From Porphyromonadaceae bacterium UBA7572 (GTDB lineage: Bacteria > Bacteroidota > Bacteroidia > Bacteroidales > Muribaculaceae), in assembly GCA_002476625.1 (NCBI GenBank), contig DLLC01000034.1, positions 113,108-142,689 on the forward strand: a stretch of DNA of 29,582 bases. The letters run 5' to 3'. Positions 1 through 7,423 of this stretch are shown here, piece by piece. Position 1 is the first letter of the stretch; every line of letters begins with the position of its first letter. Under the pieces are notes generated by a model, which saw nothing but the letters and a program-made list of their open reading frames with translations, did no database searches and had not been told where the DNA came from. The position numbers were made by a program, and so were the translations under genes.

Positions 1-2682
1 CACATTCCTCAAGTGGTGGTGCGCAGTAAGAACGAGGAGGAGGTGTCGCGACTGCTTGCCGAGGCCAACAAACTGGGGCTTCCCGTCACTTTCCGTGCGG
101 CGGGAACAAGCCTCTCTGGCCAGACCACTACCGACTCTATCCTCATAGTGGCAGGCAAGAACTGGGAAGGCTATTCGGTGAATGCCGATGCATCGGAAAT
201 CACCATGCAGCCTGGGCTTGTGGGGCATAAGGTGGACGAGATACTTCGGCCCTATGGAAAGACTTTCTCTCCAGACCCAGCGTCGAAGAACTCTGCCATG
301 GTAGGCGGAATTGTGATGAACAATGCTTCTGGTATGAGCTGCGGCACACACGCCAACAGCGACAAGGTGATGAAGTCGATGCGCATTGTGCTTGCCGATG
401 GCACCGTTCTCGATACTGGCAGTGAAGAAAGCCGTGAGGCGTTTCGCCAGTCACATCCCGATTTCATCAAGGGCATTGAGCGCATTCGCGACGGCGTGCT
501 TGCCGATGAGGAACTGGTGAAAAGAATTAAATATAAGTATGCCATCAAAAACGTTACGGGGCTGAATATCTATCCCTTTGTGGAGCATACCGATCCGTTC
601 GAAATCATCACCCACTTGATGGTGGGCAGCGAGGGTACACTCGGCTTTGCCAGTGAGTTTACCCTATCCACTGGCCATCTCTATGCATACTCCTCAAGCG
701 CGATGCTCTATTTCAAGGATATGCGCAAAGCCTGCGAGTGTGTGGTGGCGCTGAAGAAAAGTCCTGTGGAGTGTGCAGAGATTCTCGACAAAAAGTCACT
801 GGCTTCTGTGCATGACACGACTGGTGAAAACTTGACGGCCATTCTGGTACGCACTTCCGCAGACACCAAGGAGCAGCTTGCTGCCAATGTGGATGCGATG
901 ATGAAGGTGATCGACCAGTTTGAATTGTATGTGCCGGCTAAGTTCACCTCCGACCCTGAGGAAAATGCCAAATACTGGGCAATACGTTCTGGTGTGTTCC
1001 CTGTGGTGGCAGGCACTCGCCCGTTGGGCACCACAGTCATCATCGAGGATATTGCCTTCCATATTGAGGACTTGCCAGATGCCACTTGTGACCTTGCCCA
1101 GATGCTCCAAGACCATGGTTACGACGACAGCTGTATCTATGGCCACGCTCTTGAGGGCAATTACCACTTTGTGATTGCGCAGTCGTTTAAGACCGCTGCC
1201 GATGTGAAACAGTATCGCGACTTGATGAATGAAATCACAAAACTTGTGGTTGACAAATACGATGGCTCGCTGAAGGCTGAGCACGGCACTGGCCGAAACA
1301 TGGCGCCATTCGTGGAAAAAGAATGGGGAAAAAAGGCTTTCAGCGTGATGAAAGAGGTGAAGCACCTTTTCGACCCCAACAATATCCTCAACCCCGGCGT
1401 GATTTTCAACGACGACCCAGACTGTTTTGTGAAGTCGTTTAAACCACTGCCACTCACCAATGAGCATATTGACAAATGTATGGAGTGTGGCTTCTGCGAG
1501 GTGAATTGCCTGAGCTGCGGATTCACTATGTCGTCGCGTCAGCGTATAGTGGTGCAGCGTGAAATTGCGCGATTGCGTGCCACTGGCGAAGACGATGCCC
1601 GGATGAAGCGGCTGGAAAAGCAATATAAATACTTGGGCAATGAAACTTGCGCCGCCGATGGCTTGTGCAGCACATCCTGCCCGATGCACATCAACACCGG
1701 TGAGCTTACCCATGATTTGCGCAACGCTGCTTGCCCGCCAAATTCTTTCACACATAAGGTGGGTGGCTTCTGTGCCGACAATTTGCCCGCTATCCGCACG
1801 GGCATCAAATTGGCTCTTCGCTCAGCCGATTTGGCACATGCCGTGCTTCGAGATGGCGGTGTGAAAGCAGTTGGCAAGGCCATTCATGCTGTGGGTGGAC
1901 CACTTTGGACACCATCGCTCCCGAAACCCTATGCTGCACACAAGTTTAATCAGCAGGAATCGGATAAGAAGGTGGTGTATTTCCCAAGTTGCCTCAACCA
2001 GACCATGGGCAAGGGCAACAAGGGCCCCAAGGAGAGTCTGATCGACGAGGTGGTGTCGTTCTTGAATAGAGCTGGATGGGAAGTGATTTTCCCTGAAAAT
2101 AAGAACAAGCTGTGCTGCGGTATGATTTGGGAAAGCAAGGGTATGCCCGACATTGCCAACAGCAAGACGGCAGAACTTGAGAACGCTTTGATCGCTGCAA
2201 GCGAAAACGGCAAATATCCAGTTATATCCGACCAGAGTCCATGCCTGCATCGTATGCTTGGTCACATGCAGAAAGTGAAACCCCTCGAACTGATGGAGTT
2301 TATTCATGACTATGTGGCCGATTCTCTTGAATTTCACCAGACCGATGAGCCTGTGGCCATTCACCTTACTTGCTCCACCAGGCTGATGAAACTTGAGGAC
2401 AAAATGATTGATTTGGCAAAACGGTGCTCATCGAATGTGGTGCTCCCAGAAGGTGTGGGATGCTGCGGCTTTGCCGGCGACAAGGGTTTCAATACCCCTG
2501 AGCTCAACAAATACGCACTGCGTAAGCTCCGTGGCGCTATCGAAAAGGCACACGTGAAGCGTGGCTTTTCCAACAGCCGCACTTGTGAAATAGGACTGAC
2601 CACACACAGTGGTGTTCCATATCAGTCGCTGATTTATTTGATTGACGAGTGTACTACAGTAAAAGAAGATAACAAAAATTAA
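1..2682 (+). CDS. FAD/Fe-S D-lactate dehydrogenase (5' partial)
   Basis: Membrane-associated flavoprotein predicted to oxidise D-lactate to pyruvate and pass electrons through Fe-S clusters towards quinone. The reading frame is open from base 1 and the family normally has more residues ahead of this point, so the start lies outside the window. Visible parts, numbered from the GTG at 13: FAD_binding_4 domain (roughly 1-220, with FRAAGTSLSGQ), FAD-oxidase C domain (about 230-480, ending near HLFDPNNILNPG), a ferredoxin-like segment with CMECGFCEVNC and CAADGLCSTSCP (about 490-570), and a C-terminal cysteine-rich region with two CCG motifs (CCGMIW, CCGFAG). This order matches the large Dld-II/YdiJ group; D-2-hydroxyglutarate is an alternative substrate. 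The next gene starts 8 nt downstream, and murQ, whose reaction releases D-lactate, lies in the same operon, which favours D-lactate. Confidence 0.85.
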   Translation, partial: HIPQVVVRSKNEEEVSRLLAEANKLGLPVTFRAAGTSLSGQTTTDSILIVAGKNWEGYSVNADASEITMQPGLVGHKVDEILRPYGKTFSPDPASKNSAMVGGIVMNNASGMSCGTHANSDKVMKSMRIVLADGTVLDTGSEESREAFRQSHPDFIKGIERIRDGVLADEELVKRIKYKYAIKNVTGLNIYPFVEHTDPFEIITHLMVGSEGTLGFASEFTLSTGHLYAYSSSAMLYFKDMRKACECVVALKKSPVECAEILDKKSLASVHDTTGENLTAILVRTSADTKEQLAANVDAMMKVIDQFELYVPAKFTSDPEENAKYWAIRSGVFPVVAGTRPLGTTVIIEDIAFHIEDLPDATCDLAQMLQDHGYDDSCIYGHALEGNYHFVIAQSFKTAADVKQYRDLMNEITKLVVDKYDGSLKAEHGTGRNMAPFVEKEWGKKAFSVMKEVKHLFDPNNILNPGVIFNDDPDCFVKSFKPLPLTNEHIDKCMECGFCEVNCLSCGFTMSSRQRIVVQREIARLRATGEDDARMKRLEKQYKYLGNETCAADGLCSTSCPMHINTGELTHDLRNAACPPNSFTHKVGGFCADNLPAIRTGIKLALRSADLAHAVLRDGGVKAVGKAIHAVGGPLWTPSLPKPYAAHKFNQQESDKKVVYFPSCLNQTMGKGNKGPKESLIDEVVSFLNRAGWEVIFPENKNKLCCGMIWESKGMPDIANSKTAELENALIAASENGKYPVISDQSPCLHRMLGHMQKVKPLELMEFIHDYVADSLEFHQTDEPVAIHLTCSTRLMKLEDKMIDLAKRCSSNVVLPEGVGCCGFAGDKGFNTPELNKYALRKLRGAIEKAHVKRGFSNSRTCEIGLTTHSGVPYQSLIYLIDECTTVKEDNKN

Positions 2683-2690
2683 TTGTATAT

Positions 2691-4424
2691 ATGATTGCTA
2701 ATGACAGTAAACGCCTCAAAGCCTTGGATATTCTCCGAGGTATTACCGTGGCAGGGATGTTGCTTGTCAACAACCCTGGCAGCTGGGGCAATTTGTATGC
2801 GCCACTCGGTCACGCAGAATGGATTGGGCTTACACCTACCGATTTGGTGTTTCCTTTCTTCATGTTCTGTATGGGCGTGGCAATGTTTTTCTCCTTAAAG
2901 AAGTTCAACTTCACGATGTCGAAGTCGCTTGCAGTGAAAGTGGTTCGCCGCACCGTGCTGTTGTTTATCATTGGTTGGGCAGTGCAGTGGTTCAGCCATT
3001 TAATGTATGGCATGTTCCGCGACGGGGAGACGTTTGCGAAAGCGGCCAATAGTTTTGACTCAATTCGCATTTTAGGCGTGTTTCAGCGCTTGGCATTGGT
3101 GTATTTCTTTGGCACAATGTGCGTGGTGCTCTTCAAACGCCGCTTTCTTCCCTTGGTGATTGCAGGAATTCTTGCAGTGTATGCGCTGATATTAGGTTTA
3201 GGCCATGGTTATGACTTCTCTACCGACAATATTATTGCCATGATCGACAATGCCGTTCTTGGCCCGAACCATATGTATCATGAGCACTACAACGGTATGA
3301 GCGTGGCATTCGACCCAGAGGGAATTTTAAGCACGCTTCCTTGTGTGGCTCACGCTCTTATCGGCTTTATGGTGGGTGGCATGATAGTGAATCACAAGGA
3401 CAATACTTACCGTGTTGGGCGCTTGCTACTCATTGGATTCATCTTCATTTTGTCGGGCTGGCTGCTTAGCTATGGCATTCCCTGCGGTAAGAAGATGTGG
3501 TCGAGCACCTTCGTTCTCATCACCACCGGTTTGGCAATGAGTGTGCTTGCACTCTTAATCTATGTGATAGATATGAAGAACCACAAAAAGTGGTGCTACT
3601 TTTTCGAGGCGTTTGGTGTGAATCCGCTGTCGCTTTATGTACTGGGTAGCTTGTTTGCCATTGTGTTTGGCGCTGTGGTTGTCAGCACTTCTGACGATTA
3701 TGTGAGAGGCGATGATCAAAAGGCTGTGGCTCTATATAGCAAACTGGCAGCCGACAGTTGTCGCGAAGCGCAAAACAACCTTGCCATTTCTTATTACAAT
3801 GCCGACGGTGTGGAAGAAAATAAAGATGAGGCAGTGAAACTGCTGAAAGAGGCCGCATCCGATTCCGCGATGGTGAAGGCTCGTTACAACTTAGCATTGG
3901 CTTATATGCAGGACGACGATGCCTCCAACGACAAGGACGTGCTGCCACTGCTCACCGAGGCCGCAGACTCAACGATTAAAAATGCCCAGTATAATTTGGC
4001 ACTGTGCTACGACTTTGGTAAGTTTGGAGCAGAAATTGACCACAAAAAGGCTGAGCAATACTATATGGAGGCTGCGAAGCAAGGTATGGACCGTGCCCAG
4101 GCTGCCGTGGATCTCTGCTTTGCCGACACTGTGGGCGTGACCGCTCAACTGAAATACGACGATATTTTCTTGCCTGGTATGCAGCGCTATGATGCTTTCG
4201 AGGGCGATAGCCTGACAGCTATGCAGACCAGCTTCAATGAAGCGGTGAAAGTGGCGTCGGGCACGGGCGAGAGCACCTCTCTTAAAGGTGCGCTTTACGA
4301 GGCGTATAAGTCAGTTACACTTACCGACAAGATGGCTTCGTGCCTATATGCTATTTTGTTTGTGCTGTTTAACTGGATATTCGGCTATGTGCTTCATAAG
4401 AAAAATATAATCATCAAAATATAA
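2691..4424 (+). CDS. murT: MurT/HGSNAT-like membrane protein with Sel1-repeat insertion
   Basis: Polytopic inner-membrane protein of the DUF5009/COG4299 group, related to heparan-alpha-glucosaminide N-acetyltransferase. The N-terminus has the family signature LDILRGITVAGMLLVNNPG, and His41 sits in HAEWIGLTPTDLVFP, equivalent to the region of the HGSNAT active-site histidine. About ten hydrophobic segments follow to residue 335, including FFEAFGVNPLSLYVLG. Unusually, residues about 338-478 are three to four Sel1-like repeats (AQNNLAISYYNADG, ARYNLALAYMQDDD, AQYNLALCYDFGK, AEQYYMEAAKQGM). A linker follows, then the normal family ending (TSLKGALYEAY, a last membrane helix, YVLHKKNIIIKI). In Tannerella forsythia, a cluster of transporter, kinase and murQ imports MurNAc, and this gene occupies the transporter position. 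Symbol and transport role rest on context and recollection of that family; acyltransfer is the alternative. Confidence 0.7.
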   Translation: MIANDSKRLKALDILRGITVAGMLLVNNPGSWGNLYAPLGHAEWIGLTPTDLVFPFFMFCMGVAMFFSLKKFNFTMSKSLAVKVVRRTVLLFIIGWAVQWFSHLMYGMFRDGETFAKAANSFDSIRILGVFQRLALVYFFGTMCVVLFKRRFLPLVIAGILAVYALILGLGHGYDFSTDNIIAMIDNAVLGPNHMYHEHYNGMSVAFDPEGILSTLPCVAHALIGFMVGGMIVNHKDNTYRVGRLLLIGFIFILSGWLLSYGIPCGKKMWSSTFVLITTGLAMSVLALLIYVIDMKNHKKWCYFFEAFGVNPLSLYVLGSLFAIVFGAVVVSTSDDYVRGDDQKAVALYSKLAADSCREAQNNLAISYYNADGVEENKDEAVKLLKEAASDSAMVKARYNLALAYMQDDDASNDKDVLPLLTEAADSTIKNAQYNLALCYDFGKFGAEIDHKKAEQYYMEAAKQGMDRAQAAVDLCFADTVGVTAQLKYDDIFLPGMQRYDAFEGDSLTAMQTSFNEAVKVASGTGESTSLKGALYEAYKSVTLTDKMASCLYAILFVLFNWIFGYVLHKKNIIIKI

Positions 4425-4443
4425 ACACATTACATTATCAATT

Positions 4444-5292
4444 ATGATTTTAATTGCAGACTGTGGGTCTACCAAAATAGATTGGTGCCTACTCAATGGC
4501 AGCGAAAAAGTTGCCCAAATCTTTACTACTGGCATGAACGCTCTGATGATGAGCGAGGAAGAGATGACCGCCACTATCAAGGCTGAGCTTGTTCCTCACA
4601 TCAGTGGCTATCAAGTGGATGAAATCTATTACTATGGCGCAGGCATTCTCAACGAAGAAGTGGGCTCGCATGTGGTTAACGCCCTTAAAGCCAACATTCC
4701 ATCTGCCACAAAGGTGGAAGTGGCAAGCGACCTGCTTGCAGCTGCCCGTGCACTCTGTGGCCGCAAGCCAGGTATCGCCTGCATTATGGGCACTGGCTCA
4801 AACTCTTGCTACTACGATGGAGAGAAAGTGGTTGAAAACGTGTCGCCACTCGGCTATATACTTGGCGATGAGGGTAGTGGCGCTGTGCTTGGCAAACTTC
4901 TGGTGGGCGATGTGCTTAAAAAGCAGCTGCCAGAGCATCTTTGCCAGAAATTCTACGATGAATACAAGGTGGACCGCATGACTATTATCGACCGCGTGTA
5001 TCGTAAGCCTGCGGGCAACCGTTTCCTCGCCCAGTTCGCTTCATTCCTGGAAAGAAACATTGAGGAGCCGTCAATCCATCGTATCGTGCTTCACTCCTTC
5101 ACCGATTTCTTTATCCGCAATGTGGAAAGCTATAAGAACTATAAAGAGCTGCCTTGTAACTTTGTGGGTTCAATCGCATTCCTTCAGAAGGCTACTTTGC
5201 AGGAAGCCGCAAAGAGTCAGGGTATCACAATCGGCACCATTATTCAAGCTCCAATGGAAGGTCTTATCAAGTTCCACTCAGAGCAGGCTTAA
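4444..5292 (+). CDS. murK: BadF/BadG-family amino-sugar kinase (MurNAc/GlcNAc kinase)
   Basis: Cytoplasmic ATP-dependent sugar kinase of the ASKHA fold, 282 aa. Visible motifs: phosphate-1 loop DCGSTKIDW at 6-14, a likely catalytic Asp97 in SDLLAAARAL, phosphate-2 GTGSNS at 116-121, and GDEGSG at 141-146. These are the hallmarks of the N-acetylglucosamine kinase-like BadF/BadG group in Bacteroidetes. It lies 19 nt after the MurT-like gene and 50 nt before murQ, so phosphorylation of MurNAc at O-6 to supply the MurQ substrate is the best-supported role. GlcNAc may also be a substrate. The kinase class is clear; the substrate preference is inferred from context. Confidence 0.82.
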   Translation: MILIADCGSTKIDWCLLNGSEKVAQIFTTGMNALMMSEEEMTATIKAELVPHISGYQVDEIYYYGAGILNEEVGSHVVNALKANIPSATKVEVASDLLAAARALCGRKPGIACIMGTGSNSCYYDGEKVVENVSPLGYILGDEGSGAVLGKLLVGDVLKKQLPEHLCQKFYDEYKVDRMTIIDRVYRKPAGNRFLAQFASFLERNIEEPSIHRIVLHSFTDFFIRNVESYKNYKELPCNFVGSIAFLQKATLQEAAKSQGITIGTIIQAPMEGLIKFHSEQA

Positions 5293-5342
5293 ATTTCAAG
5301 TAACTAAAAATCGTAATCAATCAAATTATTTATAATTAAAAA

Positions 5343-6161
5343 ATGGCTTTTGTAAAAATTAGCGAACAGCCCTCTCTCTACAACGACCTCGAAAAGATGT
5401 CGGCTCATGAGATTCTTGTTGATATCAACAAAGAAGACCACAAAGTGCCCGACGCTGTAGAGAAAGCTATTCCACAGATTGAAAAATTGGTGGAGGGCAT
5501 TGTGGAACGCATGAAGAAAGGTGGTCGCCTCTTTTATATGGGCGCTGGCACCTCTGGCCGTCTGGGTGTGCTCGATGCAAGTGAGATTCCTCCCACATTC
5601 GGTATGGACCCAGGATGGATTATCGGTATTATCGCCGGAGGCGACACCGCGCTCCGCAACGCTGTGGAAAATGCCGAGGACGACACTGAGCAAGGCTGGA
5701 AGGACCTCCAGGCGTTCAATATCACTCCACTCGACACAGTGGTGGGTATTGCCGCATCGGGCACCACTCCTTATGTGATTGGCGCACTGAAGGCTGCCCG
5801 CGCTTTTGGCTGCCTTACAGGTGCTATCACCAGCAACCCCGACGCCCCAATGAGTGAGGCGGCAGAAATTGCTATGGAAATGGTGGTGGGACCTGAATTT
5901 GTCACTGGTTCTTCCCGCATGAAGTCGGGCACCGGCCAAAAACTTATCTGCAACATGATTTCCACCAGCGTGATGATATTGATGGGACGTGTGAAAGACA
6001 ACAAGATGGTGAACATGCAGCTCTCCAACATTAAGCTCGTGGACCGCGGCACCCGTATGGTGGTGGAAGAATTAGGCTTGCCTTACGAAGAGGCTAAGGC
6101 TCTGCTTCTTAAGCATGGATCTGTGAAAAAGGCTTGCGACGCTTATCGCGCCAACCATTAA
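5343..6161 (+). CDS. murQ: N-acetylmuramic acid 6-phosphate etherase MurQ
   Basis: Cleaves the D-lactyl ether of MurNAc-6-phosphate, giving GlcNAc-6-phosphate and D-lactate in the cytoplasm. The 272-aa protein is a SIS-domain enzyme with the diagnostic stretch GAGTSGRLGVLDASEIPPT from residue 67, containing Glu81, the expected catalytic acid/base. Further family blocks are GIAASGTTPYVIGAL (about 139) and SSRMKSGTGQKL (about 192). It is slightly shorter at the C-terminus than the roughly 300-aa E. coli enzyme. It is the last gene of the dehydrogenase-murT-murK-murQ operon and is followed by a strong hairpin. Identification is secure; the start is the only sensible ATG, preceded by an AT-rich leader without a Shine-Dalgarno sequence. 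Confidence 0.95.
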   Translation: MAFVKISEQPSLYNDLEKMSAHEILVDINKEDHKVPDAVEKAIPQIEKLVEGIVERMKKGGRLFYMGAGTSGRLGVLDASEIPPTFGMDPGWIIGIIAGGDTALRNAVENAEDDTEQGWKDLQAFNITPLDTVVGIAASGTTPYVIGALKAARAFGCLTGAITSNPDAPMSEAAEIAMEMVVGPEFVTGSSRMKSGTGQKLICNMISTSVMILMGRVKDNKMVNMQLSNIKLVDRGTRMVVEELGLPYEEAKALLLKHGSVKKACDAYRANH

Positions 6162-6180
6162 TCATTTTAAATGAATACAT

Positions 6181-6216
6181 CAAAGGGGATGCCGGCTCTG
6201 CTCCGGATCCCCTTTG
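6181..6216 (+). terminator. Hairpin closing the MurNAc operon
   Basis: A perfect 10-bp outer stem CAAAGGGGAT/ATCCCCTTTG (6181-6190 with 6207-6216) continues, after one unpaired G, into CCGG/CCGG (6192-6195 with 6203-6206) around a 7-nt loop. No T-tract follows, so it may attenuate or protect the transcript rather than act as a full intrinsic terminator. It begins 19 nt after the murQ stop and ends 20 nt before the SGNH hydrolase start. Confidence 0.65.
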
Positions 6217-6236
6217 CTTATAAGAGATAATGAATT

Positions 6237-6899
6237 ATGAAACGCATATTAGTTTTAATGATGGCGGTAGCCGCCTTTTCGTGTATGGCTCAGAAAAAAA
6301 CAGTTAACACCGATGTTTACTATGCTCGAAGGGTTACCTTGTTTGAGCAGCTTCCTGTTTATTCAAGCGATATTATCATGCTGGGCAACAGCCTTACAGA
6401 TGGTGCGGAATGGAATGAGCTGTTCGACAATTGCCATGTGAAAAATCGCGGCATAGTTGGTGACATTATACCTGGCTTTTTTGAACGTTTGGAGCCCATT
6501 CTGAAAGGACAGCCCCGTAAAATTTTCATTATGGGCGGTGTGAATGACGTGTCGCATGGAGTTTCGGCTGACAGTATTGTGAGTGCCATGACACAAGTTG
6601 TGACCACTATTCAGTCGCGTTGCCCACGCACTAAGGTGTATGTGGAGAGTATGTTGCCGTTTAACAACGACGTGCGCATGTGGAAAAACCTGAAAGGCCG
6701 CGAGCAAGTGATTGTGGATGGCAACAAGGGCCTTGAAAATATGTGCCAGCGTTTGGGCGTCACCTTTATCAATCTTTATCCGCTTTTTGTGGGAGCCGAT
6801 GGCAAACTTAAAGCGGAATACACCAACGATGGCTTACACTTGATGGGAGGCGCCTACCTTATCTGGCGCGACGCATTACTTCCTTATATCAGAGAATAG
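6237..6899 (+). CDS. Exported SGNH/GDSL hydrolase
   Basis: Secreted esterase/lipase-fold enzyme, 220 aa. Block I is GNSLTDG with nucleophile Ser52, the block II glycine is in GIVGD (about 72-76), block III is GGVNDVSHG with Asn103, and block V is DGLHL with Asp198 and His201, so the full SGNH set is present. The N-terminus (KR, then a hydrophobic stretch, then AFSCMAQK) is a signal peptide; the Cys could be a lipoprotein cysteine, but the lipobox is poor. It belongs to the GDSL group that includes sialate and sugar O-acetylesterases. Location just after the MurNAc operon suggests deacetylation of a cell-wall or host glycan, which is inference only. The hairpin at 6181 separates it from murQ. 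Confidence 0.85.
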   Translation: MKRILVLMMAVAAFSCMAQKKTVNTDVYYARRVTLFEQLPVYSSDIIMLGNSLTDGAEWNELFDNCHVKNRGIVGDIIPGFFERLEPILKGQPRKIFIMGGVNDVSHGVSADSIVSAMTQVVTTIQSRCPRTKVYVESMLPFNNDVRMWKNLKGREQVIVDGNKGLENMCQRLGVTFINLYPLFVGADGKLKAEYTNDGLHLMGGAYLIWRDALLPYIRE

Positions 6900-6955
6900 G
6901 CCACACCGCACTCTTTTGTGCAACACAGTTAGAAAGCTACCGGGCCATCTACATC

Positions 6956-6998
6956 AATGGCTGTGTCACAGATTAGAAAGTGTCACAGCCATTAGTTT
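6956..6998. terminator. Terminator-like hairpin between convergent genes
   Basis: Inverted repeat AATGGCTGTG (6956-6965) pairs perfectly with CACAGCCATT (6984-6993), followed by AGTTTTC. It lies between the end of the plus-strand SGNH gene (6899) and the end of the minus-strand small gene (7036), so it probably serves the former. The T-tract is short. Confidence 0.55.
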
Positions 6999-7035
6999 TC
7001 AGAAATCACGGGCGTCAATGAGCCGTGGCTGTGGG

Positions 7036-7269
7036 TTAAAGGGTTTTAAGGAGCACCTTTGCAAAATCACCAGTGGCATTGTCGATAATGCCAAAGAAGT
7101 CGGGCTCATCTAATACTTCTCGCTCAAGACTCTCGGCGAAATTAGCTTTAATGGCGCGTGTCAGCTCTCTCATTTTGTCGAAAGCGTCGTCTGCATTGGT
7201 GAAGCGGTATTTGTCGTTTCCTATTTCTCCATCACTGTAGTATTCAAAGTACACGATATAGCTGTTCAT
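7036..7269 (-). CDS. Small acidic hypothetical protein (77 aa)
   Basis: I do not recognise the family. The protein is soluble and acidic, starts MNSYIVYFEYYSDGE, and reads as a compact alpha/beta domain with an amphipathic helix (ADDAFDKMRELTRAIKANFAE); there is no signal peptide or membrane segment. Support for a real gene: the codon composition looks normal, and a consensus -7 box TATTTTTG (7281-7274, minus strand) lies 4 nt upstream of the ATG, the same arrangement seen for two other genes here. No convincing -33 box was found. It is convergent with the SGNH hydrolase and divergent from the DUF5106 gene. Confidence 0.6.
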   Translation of the reverse strand: MNSYIVYFEYYSDGEIGNDKYRFTNADDAFDKMRELTRAIKANFAESLEREVLDEPDFFGIIDNATGDFAKVLLKTL

Positions 7270-7273
7270 ACCG

Positions 7274-7281
7274 CAAAAATA
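7274..7281 (-). promoter_or_regulatory. -7 box for the 77-aa gene
   Basis: TATTTTTG fits TAnnTTTG on the minus strand and ends 4 nt before the ATG at 7269, implying a leaderless or nearly leaderless transcript. No TTG is present at the expected -33 distance, so confidence is limited. Confidence 0.45.
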
Positions 7282-7353
7282 GCATATTCTTGTGTATTAA
7301 AGTTGCGTTTATTGTGAAAAAATGTTGCTGGGAAGTCCTTTTCGTCATTCTAA

Positions 7354-7385
7354 TTTTGAATAGTGGGCTATTTGCTGTAATTTTA
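7354..7385 (+). promoter_or_regulatory. Promoter of the DUF5106-DoxX pair
   Basis: TTTTG at 7354-7358, a 19-nt spacer, then TAATTTTA at 7378-7385 (one mismatch to TAnnTTTG). Transcription would begin near 7389, leaving a leader of about 35 nt to the preferred ATG at 7424 or almost none to the ATG at 7394. Confidence 0.55.
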
Positions 7386-7423
7386 CTTTTTAAATGGTAA
7401 GTTATGTAATGGCAAAACGTAAT

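Noticed and set aside
796..1755. A 319-codon open frame on the minus strand inside the D-lactate dehydrogenase gene
   Set aside because: It lies wholly antisense to a gene with clear domain motifs and has a low-complexity composition rich in His and Val; it is a codon-bias shadow.
5304..5939. Minus-strand 211-codon frame opposite murQ
   Set aside because: Antisense to a securely identified enzyme; no start signal, family or promoter.
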